NCBI GenBank assembly: GCA_041748075.1
Contig: JBGTDX010000077.1
Coordinates: forward strand, 1 to 27,854
Direction: 5' to 3'
DNA length: 27,854 bases
Source of the DNA: JBGSYJ01 sp041748075
Lineage (GTDB): Bacteria > Acidobacteriota > Thermoanaerobaculia > Gp7-AA8
Made by a program: the position numbers and the translations under genes
The notes under the pieces: model-generated
The model's input: only the letters and a program-made list of their open reading frames with translations
Databases searched by the model: none
What the model was told of the DNA's origin: nothing
Shown: positions 16,417 to 23,511 of the stretch, piece by piece
How the letters are laid out: each line of letters opens with the position of its first letter
Numbering within the stretch: the first letter of the stretch is position 1

Positions 16417-16601
16417 CTAGCCCGCATTTCTCCCACTGCTTCGTCGCGAGGCAGTCGAGAGCGGCCTGTATGCAAGGCGTACGACGGTTTCGCGACGAAG
16501 GCATAGTCGAGACTATGTCGAGGAGCGAAACCGTCGTGCAACAAAGCAGACAGGCCTCTATCGGCTGCCGCAGCAGAAGCAGTGTGAGAAATGCGGGCTA
16601 G
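16417..16601. repeat. 185-base near-perfect palindrome with symmetric internal loops
   Basis: The ends pair over 26 positions with one mismatch (16417-16442 with 16576-16601). Inside this, GGCCTGT-TGC segments pair at 16463-16473 with 16546-16556, ACGACGGTTTCGC (16481-16493) pairs exactly with 16525-16537, and CATAGTC (16502-16508) pairs with GACTATG (16511-16517) over a two-base centre. Between helices lie unpaired purine-rich bulges placed opposite each other: AAGGCGT against GCAACAAA, and GACGAAGG against TCGAGGA. The whole is centred at 16509. It sits between two plus-strand genes, ends 9 bases before fdhD, and overlaps that gene's -10 box. It could be a MITE-like or REP-like mobile repeat, or a structured RNA. 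No flanking target duplication was seen. Confidence 0.9.
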
Positions 16602-16604
16602 AAT
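16599..16604 (+). promoter_or_regulatory. -10 box for leaderless fdhD transcript
   Basis: TAGAAT ends six bases before ATG 16611, with no Shine-Dalgarno between. It overlaps the last three bases of the 185-base palindrome, so the element's right end contributes to the promoter. Confidence 0.55.
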
Positions 16605-16610
16605 CGTTGC

Positions 16611-17471
16611 ATGACCTCGCACCGGGAGCGGGCAGAGGACCGAAGCGTCTCCGTCGATCTGCAGAAGGTCGAGGGGCAATCGCGCCATCACGCCAGCGAT
16701 CAGCTCGCAGTGGAAGAGCCCCTCGAGATCCGCATCGGTTTTTTTCAGGATGGTCAGTCTGTCCAGCGCAGCATCTCCATCACCATGCGGACTCCTGGCG
16801 AGGACTTCGAGCTCGCGGCCGGCTTTCTGTTCACCGAAATGATCGTCGACGCTGCAGACCAGATCAGGTCGATCTCTCACTGCGGCCGGCCCGCAACCGG
16901 TGAGCCGCGCAACGTCGTGCGCGTCGAGCTCGCACCGTCTGTTTCCGTCGACCTGGCTCAGCTTCAGCGGAACTTCTATACGACCTCGAGCTGCGGGGTC
17001 TGCGGTAAAAGCTCGATCGAGGCGCTTCAGATGGGAAAGAGTCCTCCACTTGCTCCCTCATCGCTCCGTCTCGATCCCTCGGTCCTTCATGAGTTTCCAC
17101 GCCGGCTGCGCGCCTGTCAGGCCACATTCGATTCCACCGGTGGCCTTCACGCCGCCGGCCTTTTCACCTTCGAAGGAGAGTTGCTCGACATCAGGGAAGA
17201 CGTCGGGCGCCACAATGCGGTCGACAAGCTCATCGGTACGGAGTTTCTCGCCGGACGCACGCCGCTCAACGACCGCGTGCTCATGCTCAGCGGCCGTGTC
17301 AGCTTCGAGCTCGCGCAGAAAGCACTCGTCGCCGGGATCCCCGTGGTCGCCGCCGTCGGCGCGCCGTCGAGCCTCGCTATCGAAACCGCGCGTGCATTCG
17401 GTATGACCGTCATCGGATTCGTTCGCGACGACCGGTTCAACATCTACTCGGGAGAATCCCGGTTGCTGTAA
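16611..17471 (+). CDS. fdhD: FdhD, sulfurtransferase for formate dehydrogenase
   Basis: This 286-residue protein has the FdhD landmarks: MRTPGEDFELAAGFLFTEMI near residues 58-77, the catalytic C128GVC131 in TSSCGVCGKSS, and the later DVGRHNAVDK, LSGRVSFEL and IPVVAAVGAPSSLAIE motifs. FdhD takes sulfur from a cysteine desulfurase (IscS) and passes it to the molybdenum of the bis-MGD cofactor of formate dehydrogenases. The next gene is a molybdopterin oxidoreductase of the FdhF/YdeP type, its probable client. The ATG at 16611 has no Shine-Dalgarno but has TAGAAT six bases upstream. A run of seven T at 16739-16745 lies in the coding region and might slip. Confidence 0.95.
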   Translation: MTSHRERAEDRSVSVDLQKVEGQSRHHASDQLAVEEPLEIRIGFFQDGQSVQRSISITMRTPGEDFELAAGFLFTEMIVDAADQIRSISHCGRPATGEPRNVVRVELAPSVSVDLAQLQRNFYTTSSCGVCGKSSIEALQMGKSPPLAPSSLRLDPSVLHEFPRRLRACQATFDSTGGLHAAGLFTFEGELLDIREDVGRHNAVDKLIGTEFLAGRTPLNDRVLMLSGRVSFELAQKALVAGIPVVAAVGAPSSLAIETARAFGMTVIGFVRDDRFNIYSGESRLL

Positions 17472-17540
17472 GTGACTGTGACGTGCATCCCCCGAGCGTC
17501 GACAATGACGGAACCCGTCATGGTGGAGAGAAATGAACCA

Positions 17541-17612
17541 TGTGTCCTCCTGAGCGCGCTGCGCGCGCCGTGCACACCCGGATCCCTCGCTCCACACCCC
17601 GGGATGACACTG
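17541..17612. repeat. Degenerate dispersed inverted repeat (TGTCATCC...GGGATGACAC type)
   Basis: TGTGTCCTCCTGAGCG at 17541 is an imperfect inverse of the right end near 17600-17612 (GGGATGACACTG), with a GCGCGC core at 17554-17568 between. The left arm resembles TGTCATCCTGAGCGCG at 11169-11184. Sequences of this form are widely scattered between genes in several bacterial genomes; that is recalled knowledge, not shown here. The right arm supplies an ATGACA -35 sequence for the next gene. Confidence 0.5.
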
Positions 17613-17631
17613 CGGGAGTTTTCACTAGAAT
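17604..17631 (+). promoter_or_regulatory. Promoter of the YdeP-like gene (leaderless)
   Basis: The -35 ATGACA (17604-17609) matches TTGACA at five of six positions. A 16-base spacer follows, then -10 TAGAAT (17626-17631), six bases before GTG 17638. No Shine-Dalgarno is present. Confidence 0.55.
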
Positions 17632-17637
17632 GTCCCC

Positions 17638-20022
17638 GTGAGCCTTCCACCCAACGATGACGAGAGCGGCGGCGACAACCATTACGTCACTAAAGACGCC
17701 GACGTATCTTCGGAATCTGCCGAGCGGCAGGCGCCCGCCGCCCGAACCCCCCCGTTCGAGCCTAGACCTGCAATCGGCGCCGTGCCGAGGTCCGCTGCCG
17801 GTATCCCCTCGATTCTCGCGACCCTGAAACATGGGTGGGAAGAAATGGGAATTGTGCGCGGCACTCGGGCGCTGCTTCGGGTCAACCAGAAAGACGGATT
17901 CGATTGCCAGAGCTGCGCATGGCCGAATCCTGAGGAGCGTCACGTTGCGGAGTTCTGCGAGAACGGCGCGAAGGCCGTCGCAGAGGAAGCGACGACCCGC
18001 CGGATCACCGCCGAGCTCTTCCGTCAACACACAGTGAGCGAGCTCGCTCAGCAGACCGACCACTGGCTCGGCAAACAGGGCCGGCTCACCGAGCCAATGA
18101 TTCTGCGCGAGGACTCCGATCATTACGAGCCGATTTCATGGGATGAAGCCTTCGACTCGATCGCAACGGAACTGAACGCTCTCGACTCGCCCGATCAGGC
18201 GGTCTTCTACACATCCGGTCGCACGAGCAACGAAGCCGCGTTCCTTTACCAGCTCTTCGTGCGGCAGTTCGGCACGAATAACTTGCCCGATTGTTCCAAC
18301 ATGTGCCACGAGTCGAGTGGAACAGCTTTGACCGAAACGATAGGGGTCGGAAAGGGAACCGTCACGCTCGAGGACTTTCAGAAGGCTGGCGCGATCTTCA
18401 TCATCGGCCAGAATCCCGGAACGAATCATCCCCGGATGATGTCGTCTCTCCAGGCGGCCGCGCGGAGGGGCTGCCGCATCGTGAGCATCAATCCCCTGCC
18501 GGAGACCGGCCTGATGCGCTTCAGCAATCCCCAGGAGCTCTCCGGCCTGCTCGGCGCTGCGACGCCTCTTTCGGAACTGTTTCTTCAGGTGCGTATCAAC
18601 GGCGACGTTGCGCTGCTGAAAGGCATCATGAAAGAGATGCTCGAGGAGGAGCTGCGACGCCCGGGGGAAGTTCTCGACCATGAATTCATCAAGGCGCGCA
18701 CGAGCGGTTTCCGTGAGTTCGAATCGTCACTTCGCGATGCGCCGTGGGACGTGATCGTCGAGGAAAGCGGTGTCCCGCGGGAACAGATTCGGCGCGCGGC
18801 GCAGATCGCGGTGGAGGCCGACGGCATCATCGTCTGCTGGGCGATGGGTCTGACGCAGCACAGAAACGCGGTGGCTACCATTCAGGAAATCGTCAACTTC
18901 CTGCTCCTGCGTGGCAACCTCGGACGTCCCGGCGGCGGAGCCTGTCCAGTGCGCGGACACAGCAACGTGCAGGGCGATCGCACCATGGGCATATGGGAGC
19001 GCCCGAAGGACGGCTTCCTCGATGATCTCGCCAGAGAGTTCCGCTTCGAACCTCCCCGGGATCACGGGTTCGATACCGTCGAGTCGATCAAAGCGATGCA
19101 CGACGAAAGAGCGAGGGTCTTTTTCGCTCTCGGCGGAAACTTTCTCTCGGCAACTCCCGACACCGATTTCACGGCGGCAGCCCTAGGCAAATGCAGTCTC
19201 ACAGTCCACGTGTCGACGAAGCTGAACCGCGCACACCTGATCACCGGCCGGCGCGCAATGATCCTGCCATGCCTCGGCCGGAGCGAACGCGATGTTCAGG
19301 CGAGCGTCGAACAGTTCGTCACCGTCGAAGACTCGATGGGTATCGTCAGCGCCTCACGCGGAGCATTCGAGCCTGCCTCCGATACGCTGCTCAGCGAGCC
19401 TGCAATCGTTGCGCGGCTCGCCACCGCCACCCTGGGAAACGACACGACCGTCGACTGGCTCGCCCTCGCCTCAGACTACGACCGGATCCGCAATCACATC
19501 GAAGCTGTGATCCCGGGATTCGAGAGGTACAACGAACGGATCCGTGTCGGGCCCTTCGCTCTCCCGAACTCGGCACGTGAAGGGGAGTTCAAAACGAGTG
19601 ACGGATTTGCGCACTTCACCGTTCATCCCATCCCCCGTCATCGTCTCGAACAGGGGGAGTACATCATGATGACCGTGCGCAGTCACGACCAGTTCAATAC
19701 GACGATCTACGGGCTCGACGATCGTTATCGCGGCGTGCGAGGCGGGCGGCGCGTGATCTTCATGAATCATGATGATGTGAGAGATGCAGGCTTCGAAGAA
19801 AGTCAACTAGTTGACTTGAGCAGCACCTTCGACGGATCCATCCGATCTGTTGAACGGTTTGCCGTCGTCCCGTTCGACATTCCGCGAGGTTGCACGGCAA
19901 CCTATTTCCCGGAGGCCAATGTTCTCGTTCCGATCGGATCGGTCGCCGAGAAGAGCAATACCCCGACTTCGAAGTTCGTCCTGATACGCATCACGCCGTC
20001 GCGGGTAGACAGTTCGGAATAG
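17638..20022 (+). CDS. YdeP/FdhF-type molybdopterin oxidoreductase alpha subunit
   Basis: This 794-residue protein matches the family of stand-alone formate-dehydrogenase-like alpha subunits (E. coli YdeP type, about 760 residues). Near the N-terminus GFDCQSCAW and EFCENGAKA place Cys90, Cys93 and Cys107, the family's usual cysteine set for an iron-sulfur site. GTNNLPDCSNMCHESSG aligns with the formate dehydrogenase motif in which a Cys or Sec binds molybdenum; that residue is Cys223, followed by His224. Later come IGQNPGTNHPRM, MGLTQH and CPVRGHSNVQGDRT, all cofactor-binding landmarks. There is no selenocysteine codon and no beta/gamma subunit gene nearby. The physiological substrate of this family is not settled; formate is only a possibility. 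FdhD upstream fits maturation of its cofactor. GTG start, no Shine-Dalgarno. Confidence 0.92.
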   Translation: MSLPPNDDESGGDNHYVTKDADVSSESAERQAPAARTPPFEPRPAIGAVPRSAAGIPSILATLKHGWEEMGIVRGTRALLRVNQKDGFDCQSCAWPNPEERHVAEFCENGAKAVAEEATTRRITAELFRQHTVSELAQQTDHWLGKQGRLTEPMILREDSDHYEPISWDEAFDSIATELNALDSPDQAVFYTSGRTSNEAAFLYQLFVRQFGTNNLPDCSNMCHESSGTALTETIGVGKGTVTLEDFQKAGAIFIIGQNPGTNHPRMMSSLQAAARRGCRIVSINPLPETGLMRFSNPQELSGLLGAATPLSELFLQVRINGDVALLKGIMKEMLEEELRRPGEVLDHEFIKARTSGFREFESSLRDAPWDVIVEESGVPREQIRRAAQIAVEADGIIVCWAMGLTQHRNAVATIQEIVNFLLLRGNLGRPGGGACPVRGHSNVQGDRTMGIWERPKDGFLDDLAREFRFEPPRDHGFDTVESIKAMHDERARVFFALGGNFLSATPDTDFTAAALGKCSLTVHVSTKLNRAHLITGRRAMILPCLGRSERDVQASVEQFVTVEDSMGIVSASRGAFEPASDTLLSEPAIVARLATATLGNDTTVDWLALASDYDRIRNHIEAVIPGFERYNERIRVGPFALPNSAREGEFKTSDGFAHFTVHPIPRHRLEQGEYIMMTVRSHDQFNTTIYGLDDRYRGVRGGRRVIFMNHDDVRDAGFEESQLVDLSSTFDGSIRSVERFAVVPFDIPRGCTATYFPEANVLVPIGSVAEKSNTPTSKFVLIRITPSRVDSSE

Positions 20023-20071
20023 CGACAATCTGTGACCACGTATCCCTGCTACAGGATCGCTTTCTTCGGTG

Positions 20072-20854
20072 TTAGTCGGCCGTGACGCCAACCATCTCGA
20101 CGAGCGCGGAATGGCGCGTGGCGATGCGTCGCTCGAACTTCGCTTTGGATCGATTCACCCGCTTGAGATAGTTCTGCGTTTCCTTGAACGGAGGAACACC
20201 TCCGAACCGGCGAACCGCCGTGGGACCGGCGTTGTACGCGGCGAGTATGAGCGTCTGATCTCCTTTGAAACGATCGTGGAGATATCTCAGGTACCGCGCG
20301 CCCGCCCGGACGTTGTCCGCCGGGTCGAGAAGATCCTTTGCTCCCATCAACTCTCCGGTGCTCGGAATCAGCTGCATGAGGCCATGAGCATTTTTGTGCG
20401 AGCGCAATCGGGGCTTGAAGTCCGACTCCGCCTCGACAACGGCTGCAACCAGTTCCGGCTGAAGCCCGTGGCGCTTCGCTTCCTTGTAGATGATTGCGCC
20501 GTACGGAATCTCCGTCCTGAAAAACTCTGCCTTCACGAGGTCCAACGACAAGCCGTCGGGCACCGGAGGAACCGAGAGGAAGTCCCGGCGAATGGCAGGA
20601 GTGATCAGACGCAGCGGAAGTTCGTCGCGGATCATCGAGAGCTGGTCGTCCGAAAGGAACATCGCGCTCGAAACCTCCGATGTGGTCGGTTGCACGGCAG
20701 CAACGGGAATCCTCTTCTCCGGGGTTTCCTGTTCGGAGTCGACCATGGGAAATCCCGCCGCACCGAATGCAATCGGAACGCTTAGAATCAATGCAGCGTA
20801 CGGATTGCGGAGCGCCTGGCGGCTACTGCTCAGGGTTCGATGCACGACGCGCAT
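20072..20854 (-). CDS. Lytic transglycosylase with SLT domain
   Basis: I choose ATG 20854, giving 260 residues; longer forms from 20974 or a TTG at 21043 are possible but have no better start signals. An N-terminal hydrophobic segment at about residues 18-36 would act as a signal or membrane anchor. The C-terminal half is the Slt lysozyme-like domain with the catalytic Glu143 in EAESDFKP, then NAHGLMQLIPST (156-166) and AAYNAGPTAV (205-214). It cleaves peptidoglycan glycan strands to leave 1,6-anhydro-muropeptides, in the periplasm. It faces the YdeP-like gene, with 49 bases and no clear terminator between. Confidence 0.88.
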   Translation of the reverse strand: MRVVHRTLSSSRQALRNPYAALILSVPIAFGAAGFPMVDSEQETPEKRIPVAAVQPTTSEVSSAMFLSDDQLSMIRDELPLRLITPAIRRDFLSVPPVPDGLSLDLVKAEFFRTEIPYGAIIYKEAKRHGLQPELVAAVVEAESDFKPRLRSHKNAHGLMQLIPSTGELMGAKDLLDPADNVRAGARYLRYLHDRFKGDQTLILAAYNAGPTAVRRFGGVPPFKETQNYLKRVNRSKAKFERRIATRHSALVEMVGVTAD

Positions 20855-21104
20855 CGTTCCATGCTGCTGGCACGGACAGATCACGCGCCACTCGGCCAGC
20901 GACACCTTTCTCGCCCCGTCCGGACGAAGGCGGGTTCGTCCTTCGGCGAACGGCTGCGATAAGGCGGATGCCATGTCGTCTTGCGATAAGGGCAAAATCT
21001 GAACCACTTCCGGTATTGCGTGCTTAAACGCTATGCGGCGCAATGGATTACGCGACTACGGTGGAGCACGAACGTCCCTCTCCCCGCACGGTCTCCCCCG
21101 CTGA

Positions 21105-21506
21105 CTAGCGAGGTGCGGTTACGTCGTAACTGGCAGCCGGTCCTGGCCGGAAAACACCGAATAGTGCGGCTGCGCGGTCGTCCATCAACACCCAGATGGT
21201 GTAGATGCCGACGATGGTTCCGAACGGAATGTTGAACAGGTGAAGAACGCCGAGGACCAGCGCAAGAATGCGTGCCCACGCTGCGTACCGCAGAAGGCCG
21301 ATGCCGGCAACGATCTGCGGAATGGAGAGAACGAGAAAGAAGATCGCGAGCATCGTTCCGATACTCGTCGTGATCACCATCGCTTCGCTGTCCTGCGACA
21401 GCCAACCCGCGCCCGCAAGAACAAAAAAGAGAAAGGCCGCGATCAGAACTCCCAGGACTCCGAATGCTATGTGGATCGCTCCGAGAACTGTGACGTGCTT
21501 TTCCAG
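21105..21506 (-). CDS. Four-helix membrane protein, probable CTG start
   Basis: ATG 21380 gives only 91 residues, but the same frame is open and strongly hydrophobic for 42 codons upstream, back to a TAG. The only credible initiator there is CTG 21506, six bases after AAGGAG at 21513-21518. The 133-residue protein then begins (L/M)EKHVTVLGAIHIAFGVLGV, a natural N-terminus with a first membrane helix at 7-32; others lie at about 43-70, 76-92 and 95-108. The basic loop LLRYAAWAR between helices is typical of small integral membrane proteins of unknown function found in acidobacteria and related phyla. Function unknown. Confidence 0.75.
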   Translation of the reverse strand: MEKHVTVLGAIHIAFGVLGVLIAAFLFFVLAGAGWLSQDSEAMVITTSIGTMLAIFFLVLSIPQIVAGIGLLRYAAWARILALVLGVLHLFNIPFGTIVGIYTIWVLMDDRAAALFGVFRPGPAASYDVTAPR

Positions 21507-21512
21507 GTTCGT

Positions 21513-21518
21513 CTCCTT
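21513..21518 (-). promoter_or_regulatory. Shine-Dalgarno supporting a CTG start
   Basis: AAGGAG on the minus strand lies six bases before CTG 21506. No ATG, GTG or TTG follows in this frame until 21380, so this site decides the start. Confidence 0.65.
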
Positions 21519-21615
21519 GCCGGCTGCGCCGGGTCTCGAAGTGGATACGTAATTCTACCCTGTATGTTGCAGACGTGCGAGCGTCGCGCGGTTCGTCGAT
21601 GGCGCCCGCCACGAG

Positions 21616-21644
21616 AAAAAAGGCACGCTCTCGCGTGCCTTTTT
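21616..21644. terminator. Bidirectional rho-independent terminator
   Basis: A seven-base-pair stem GGCACGC/GCGTGCC (21622-21628 and 21633-21639) with a TCTC loop is flanked by six A on the left and five T on the right. Read on the minus strand it lies 27 bases after the CsbD stop and has a U tract, so it ends that transcript; on the plus strand it also works. Confidence 0.9.
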
Positions 21645-21670
21645 CGGATAGATCGTGACCAATGCTGGAC

Positions 21671-21919
21671 TTAGCGCCTGTTTGCGCGCAATGCCTCGAG
21701 ATCCCGTTCGATGGCTGACTCTTCCATTTTCGTGTCCGAGTAGCGCTCCTGCAGTTTGCCGACTACGCGGTCACGCTTGCCTTCCATGTACGTCAGATCG
21801 TCGTCGGTCAATTTTCCCCATTTCTCTTTCATGTACCCCTTGAACTGGTTCCAGTTGCCTTCGACTTCACCCCAGATGGACTCTTCGCGATCGGTACGAC
21901 CTGCTGGATTGTTATCCAT
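21671..21919 (-). CDS. CsbD-family stress protein
   Basis: This 82-residue hydrophilic protein has the CsbD pattern WGEVEGNWNQFKGYMKEKWG followed by LTDDDLTYMEGKRDRVVGKLQERYS. The start at 21919 follows AGGAGG with a normal spacing; the longer frame to 21988 is rejected. CsbD-like proteins are general-stress proteins induced by stationary phase, osmotic or oxidative stress in several bacteria; the biochemical role is unknown. A strong terminator follows its stop. The M20 gene lies 120 bases upstream on the same strand. Confidence 0.93.
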   Translation of the reverse strand: MDNNPAGRTDREESIWGEVEGNWNQFKGYMKEKWGKLTDDDLTYMEGKRDRVVGKLQERYSDTKMEESAIERDLEALRANRR

Positions 21920-22039
21920 ATTTTTATTCCTCCATGAGCTGGAAATCGACGCGAAATTGCGTGTTTCCCGGCTCTTCATACACTGCAATGGACATGCCTT
22001 TTACTGGTCTCACAGGACGTCGCAACTGAACCGTTCGCG

Positions 22040-23368
22040 TCACTCCGCGAGATAGTCCAGCGCCAGATTCGACAGCGCGCGCACACCCAGGATCAGTCCG
22101 CTCTCCTCGATGTAGAACAGCGGCGAGTGATTCGACGGCGCATCCGCGGCGCTCACACCCTTCGGCCTCGTTCCGAGCCAGAAAAACACTCCAGGTACCT
22201 GCTGCTGAAAAAACGAAAAGTCCTCCGCGCCCAGCACTGGCGGCACCGAGAGGAGCCTTTCGGCCGTTGCAACCCGCTCGAGTGTCGGCAACATCGCAGC
22301 AGTCAGATCCGGATCGTTGTAGGTGACCGGATACCCTGTCGTGATCGTCACTTCGGCCGTCGCCCCCGCGCTCTCGGCGATCGCTTCCGCCGTACGTTTG
22401 ACTCGGGCATGCATGTCTTTCTGCATTTCCTCGTCGAGCGACCGCAGCGTCCCCTCCATCGTCACCTCGTCCGGAATGATGTTGCTGCGCACTCCGCCAT
22501 GAATGCTTCCGATCGTGACGATCGTCGGTGCCGCAGACACATCGAGCTGGCGGCTCGGAATCGTCTGCAAGCCCAGAACGATCTGTGATGCGACGACGAT
22601 CGGGTCCACTCCCAGCCATGGGTATGCGCCATGCGTCTGCCGTCCCTTCACTTTGATGCTGAGCGTATCGACCGCGGCGAGAAGGCTTCCCGGTTTCAGA
22701 GCGGCCTGCCCCGCCTCGTATCGGGAGGTCACGTGGAGACCAAAGATCGCGTCTACTTTCGGATTGTCGAGCACGCCTTCTTTCACCATCAGCTCGGCGC
22801 CGCCTTCCTCGCCTGCGGGCGGTCCCTCCTCGGCGGGCTGGAAAATGAACTTCACTGTTCCCGGGATCTGTTCGCGCATACCCGCCAGCATCTCGGCCAC
22901 TCCCATGAGCACGGCTACGTGGGCGTCATGACCGCAGGCATGCATGACCCCGACTTCCTGGTCGTTGTAGGTGGTTCGCACCTTCGATGCGAAGGGCAGA
23001 TCGACCATCTCCGTCACCGGCAGCGCATCCATGTCGGCACGCAGAGCCACGACCCGTCCCGGTTTGCCTCCTTTGAGAACACCGACCACCCCGGTGTGCG
23101 CGACACCGGTCTGCACTTCGATGCCGAGAGACTCGAGGTGCTCAGCGACGAGCTTTGCGGTTCGAAATTCACGATTCCCCAGTTCCGGGTTCTGGTGAAT
23201 GTCACGTCGCCATGTGATTACCCGCGGCTCCACCTCAGCGGCGCGCCGGTCAATTTCAGTCGAATGGTGATCCATCGGAGCTCCTTCGAGTTTCGTCGCG
23301 AGGAAGAGTACGGCAAGAACGGCAGAACACGCGAGCATCGTCCATGCATTCAGTTGCTTCATTCGCAT
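22040..23368 (-). CDS. Exported M20D-family amidohydrolase
   Basis: This 442-residue protein begins with an N-terminal signal or anchor segment (about residues 8-29) and then a full M20D peptidase. The metal-binding motif is MHACGHDAHV with Cys145 and His147; PAEEG carries the catalytic and metal-binding glutamates, GLHV and NHSP supply later histidines. The central dimerisation insert KGRQTHGAYPWLGVDPI is typical of the hippurate/IAA-amino-acid amidohydrolase branch. It would hydrolyse N-acyl amino acids or small peptides outside the cytoplasm. TGTAAT at 23375-23380 ends six bases before ATG 23368 with no Shine-Dalgarno, so leaderless expression is likely. Confidence 0.93.
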   Translation of the reverse strand: MRMKQLNAWTMLACSAVLAVLFLATKLEGAPMDHHSTEIDRRAAEVEPRVITWRRDIHQNPELGNREFRTAKLVAEHLESLGIEVQTGVAHTGVVGVLKGGKPGRVVALRADMDALPVTEMVDLPFASKVRTTYNDQEVGVMHACGHDAHVAVLMGVAEMLAGMREQIPGTVKFIFQPAEEGPPAGEEGGAELMVKEGVLDNPKVDAIFGLHVTSRYEAGQAALKPGSLLAAVDTLSIKVKGRQTHGAYPWLGVDPIVVASQIVLGLQTIPSRQLDVSAAPTIVTIGSIHGGVRSNIIPDEVTMEGTLRSLDEEMQKDMHARVKRTAEAIAESAGATAEVTITTGYPVTYNDPDLTAAMLPTLERVATAERLLSVPPVLGAEDFSFFQQQVPGVFFWLGTRPKGVSAADAPSNHSPLFYIEESGLILGVRALSNLALDYLAE

Positions 23369-23374
23369 CGTGTC

Positions 23375-23380
23375 ATTACA
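23375..23380 (-). promoter_or_regulatory. -10 box for leaderless M20 transcript
   Basis: TGTAAT on the minus strand lies six bases before ATG 23368, the position expected if transcription begins at the start codon. A weak TTGCAG lies 19 bases further upstream (23400-23405). Confidence 0.5.
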
Positions 23381-23511
23381 TCACAGCCGCCGGAGTGATC
23401 TGCAAGACCCCAATCGCACATCGGCCGCGCTTCTCCCGTGCAACACTTCGGCAACACGAAATTGGCGATCCGATCCTCCCGCGCTAAGATCCCGCCCCAG
23501 AGGAGACTCCA

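Noticed and set aside
17505..17521. ATGACGG/CCGTCAT hairpin after fdhD
   Set aside because: Seven base pairs with a three-base loop but no T-run; it may be incidental and is too weak to call a terminator.
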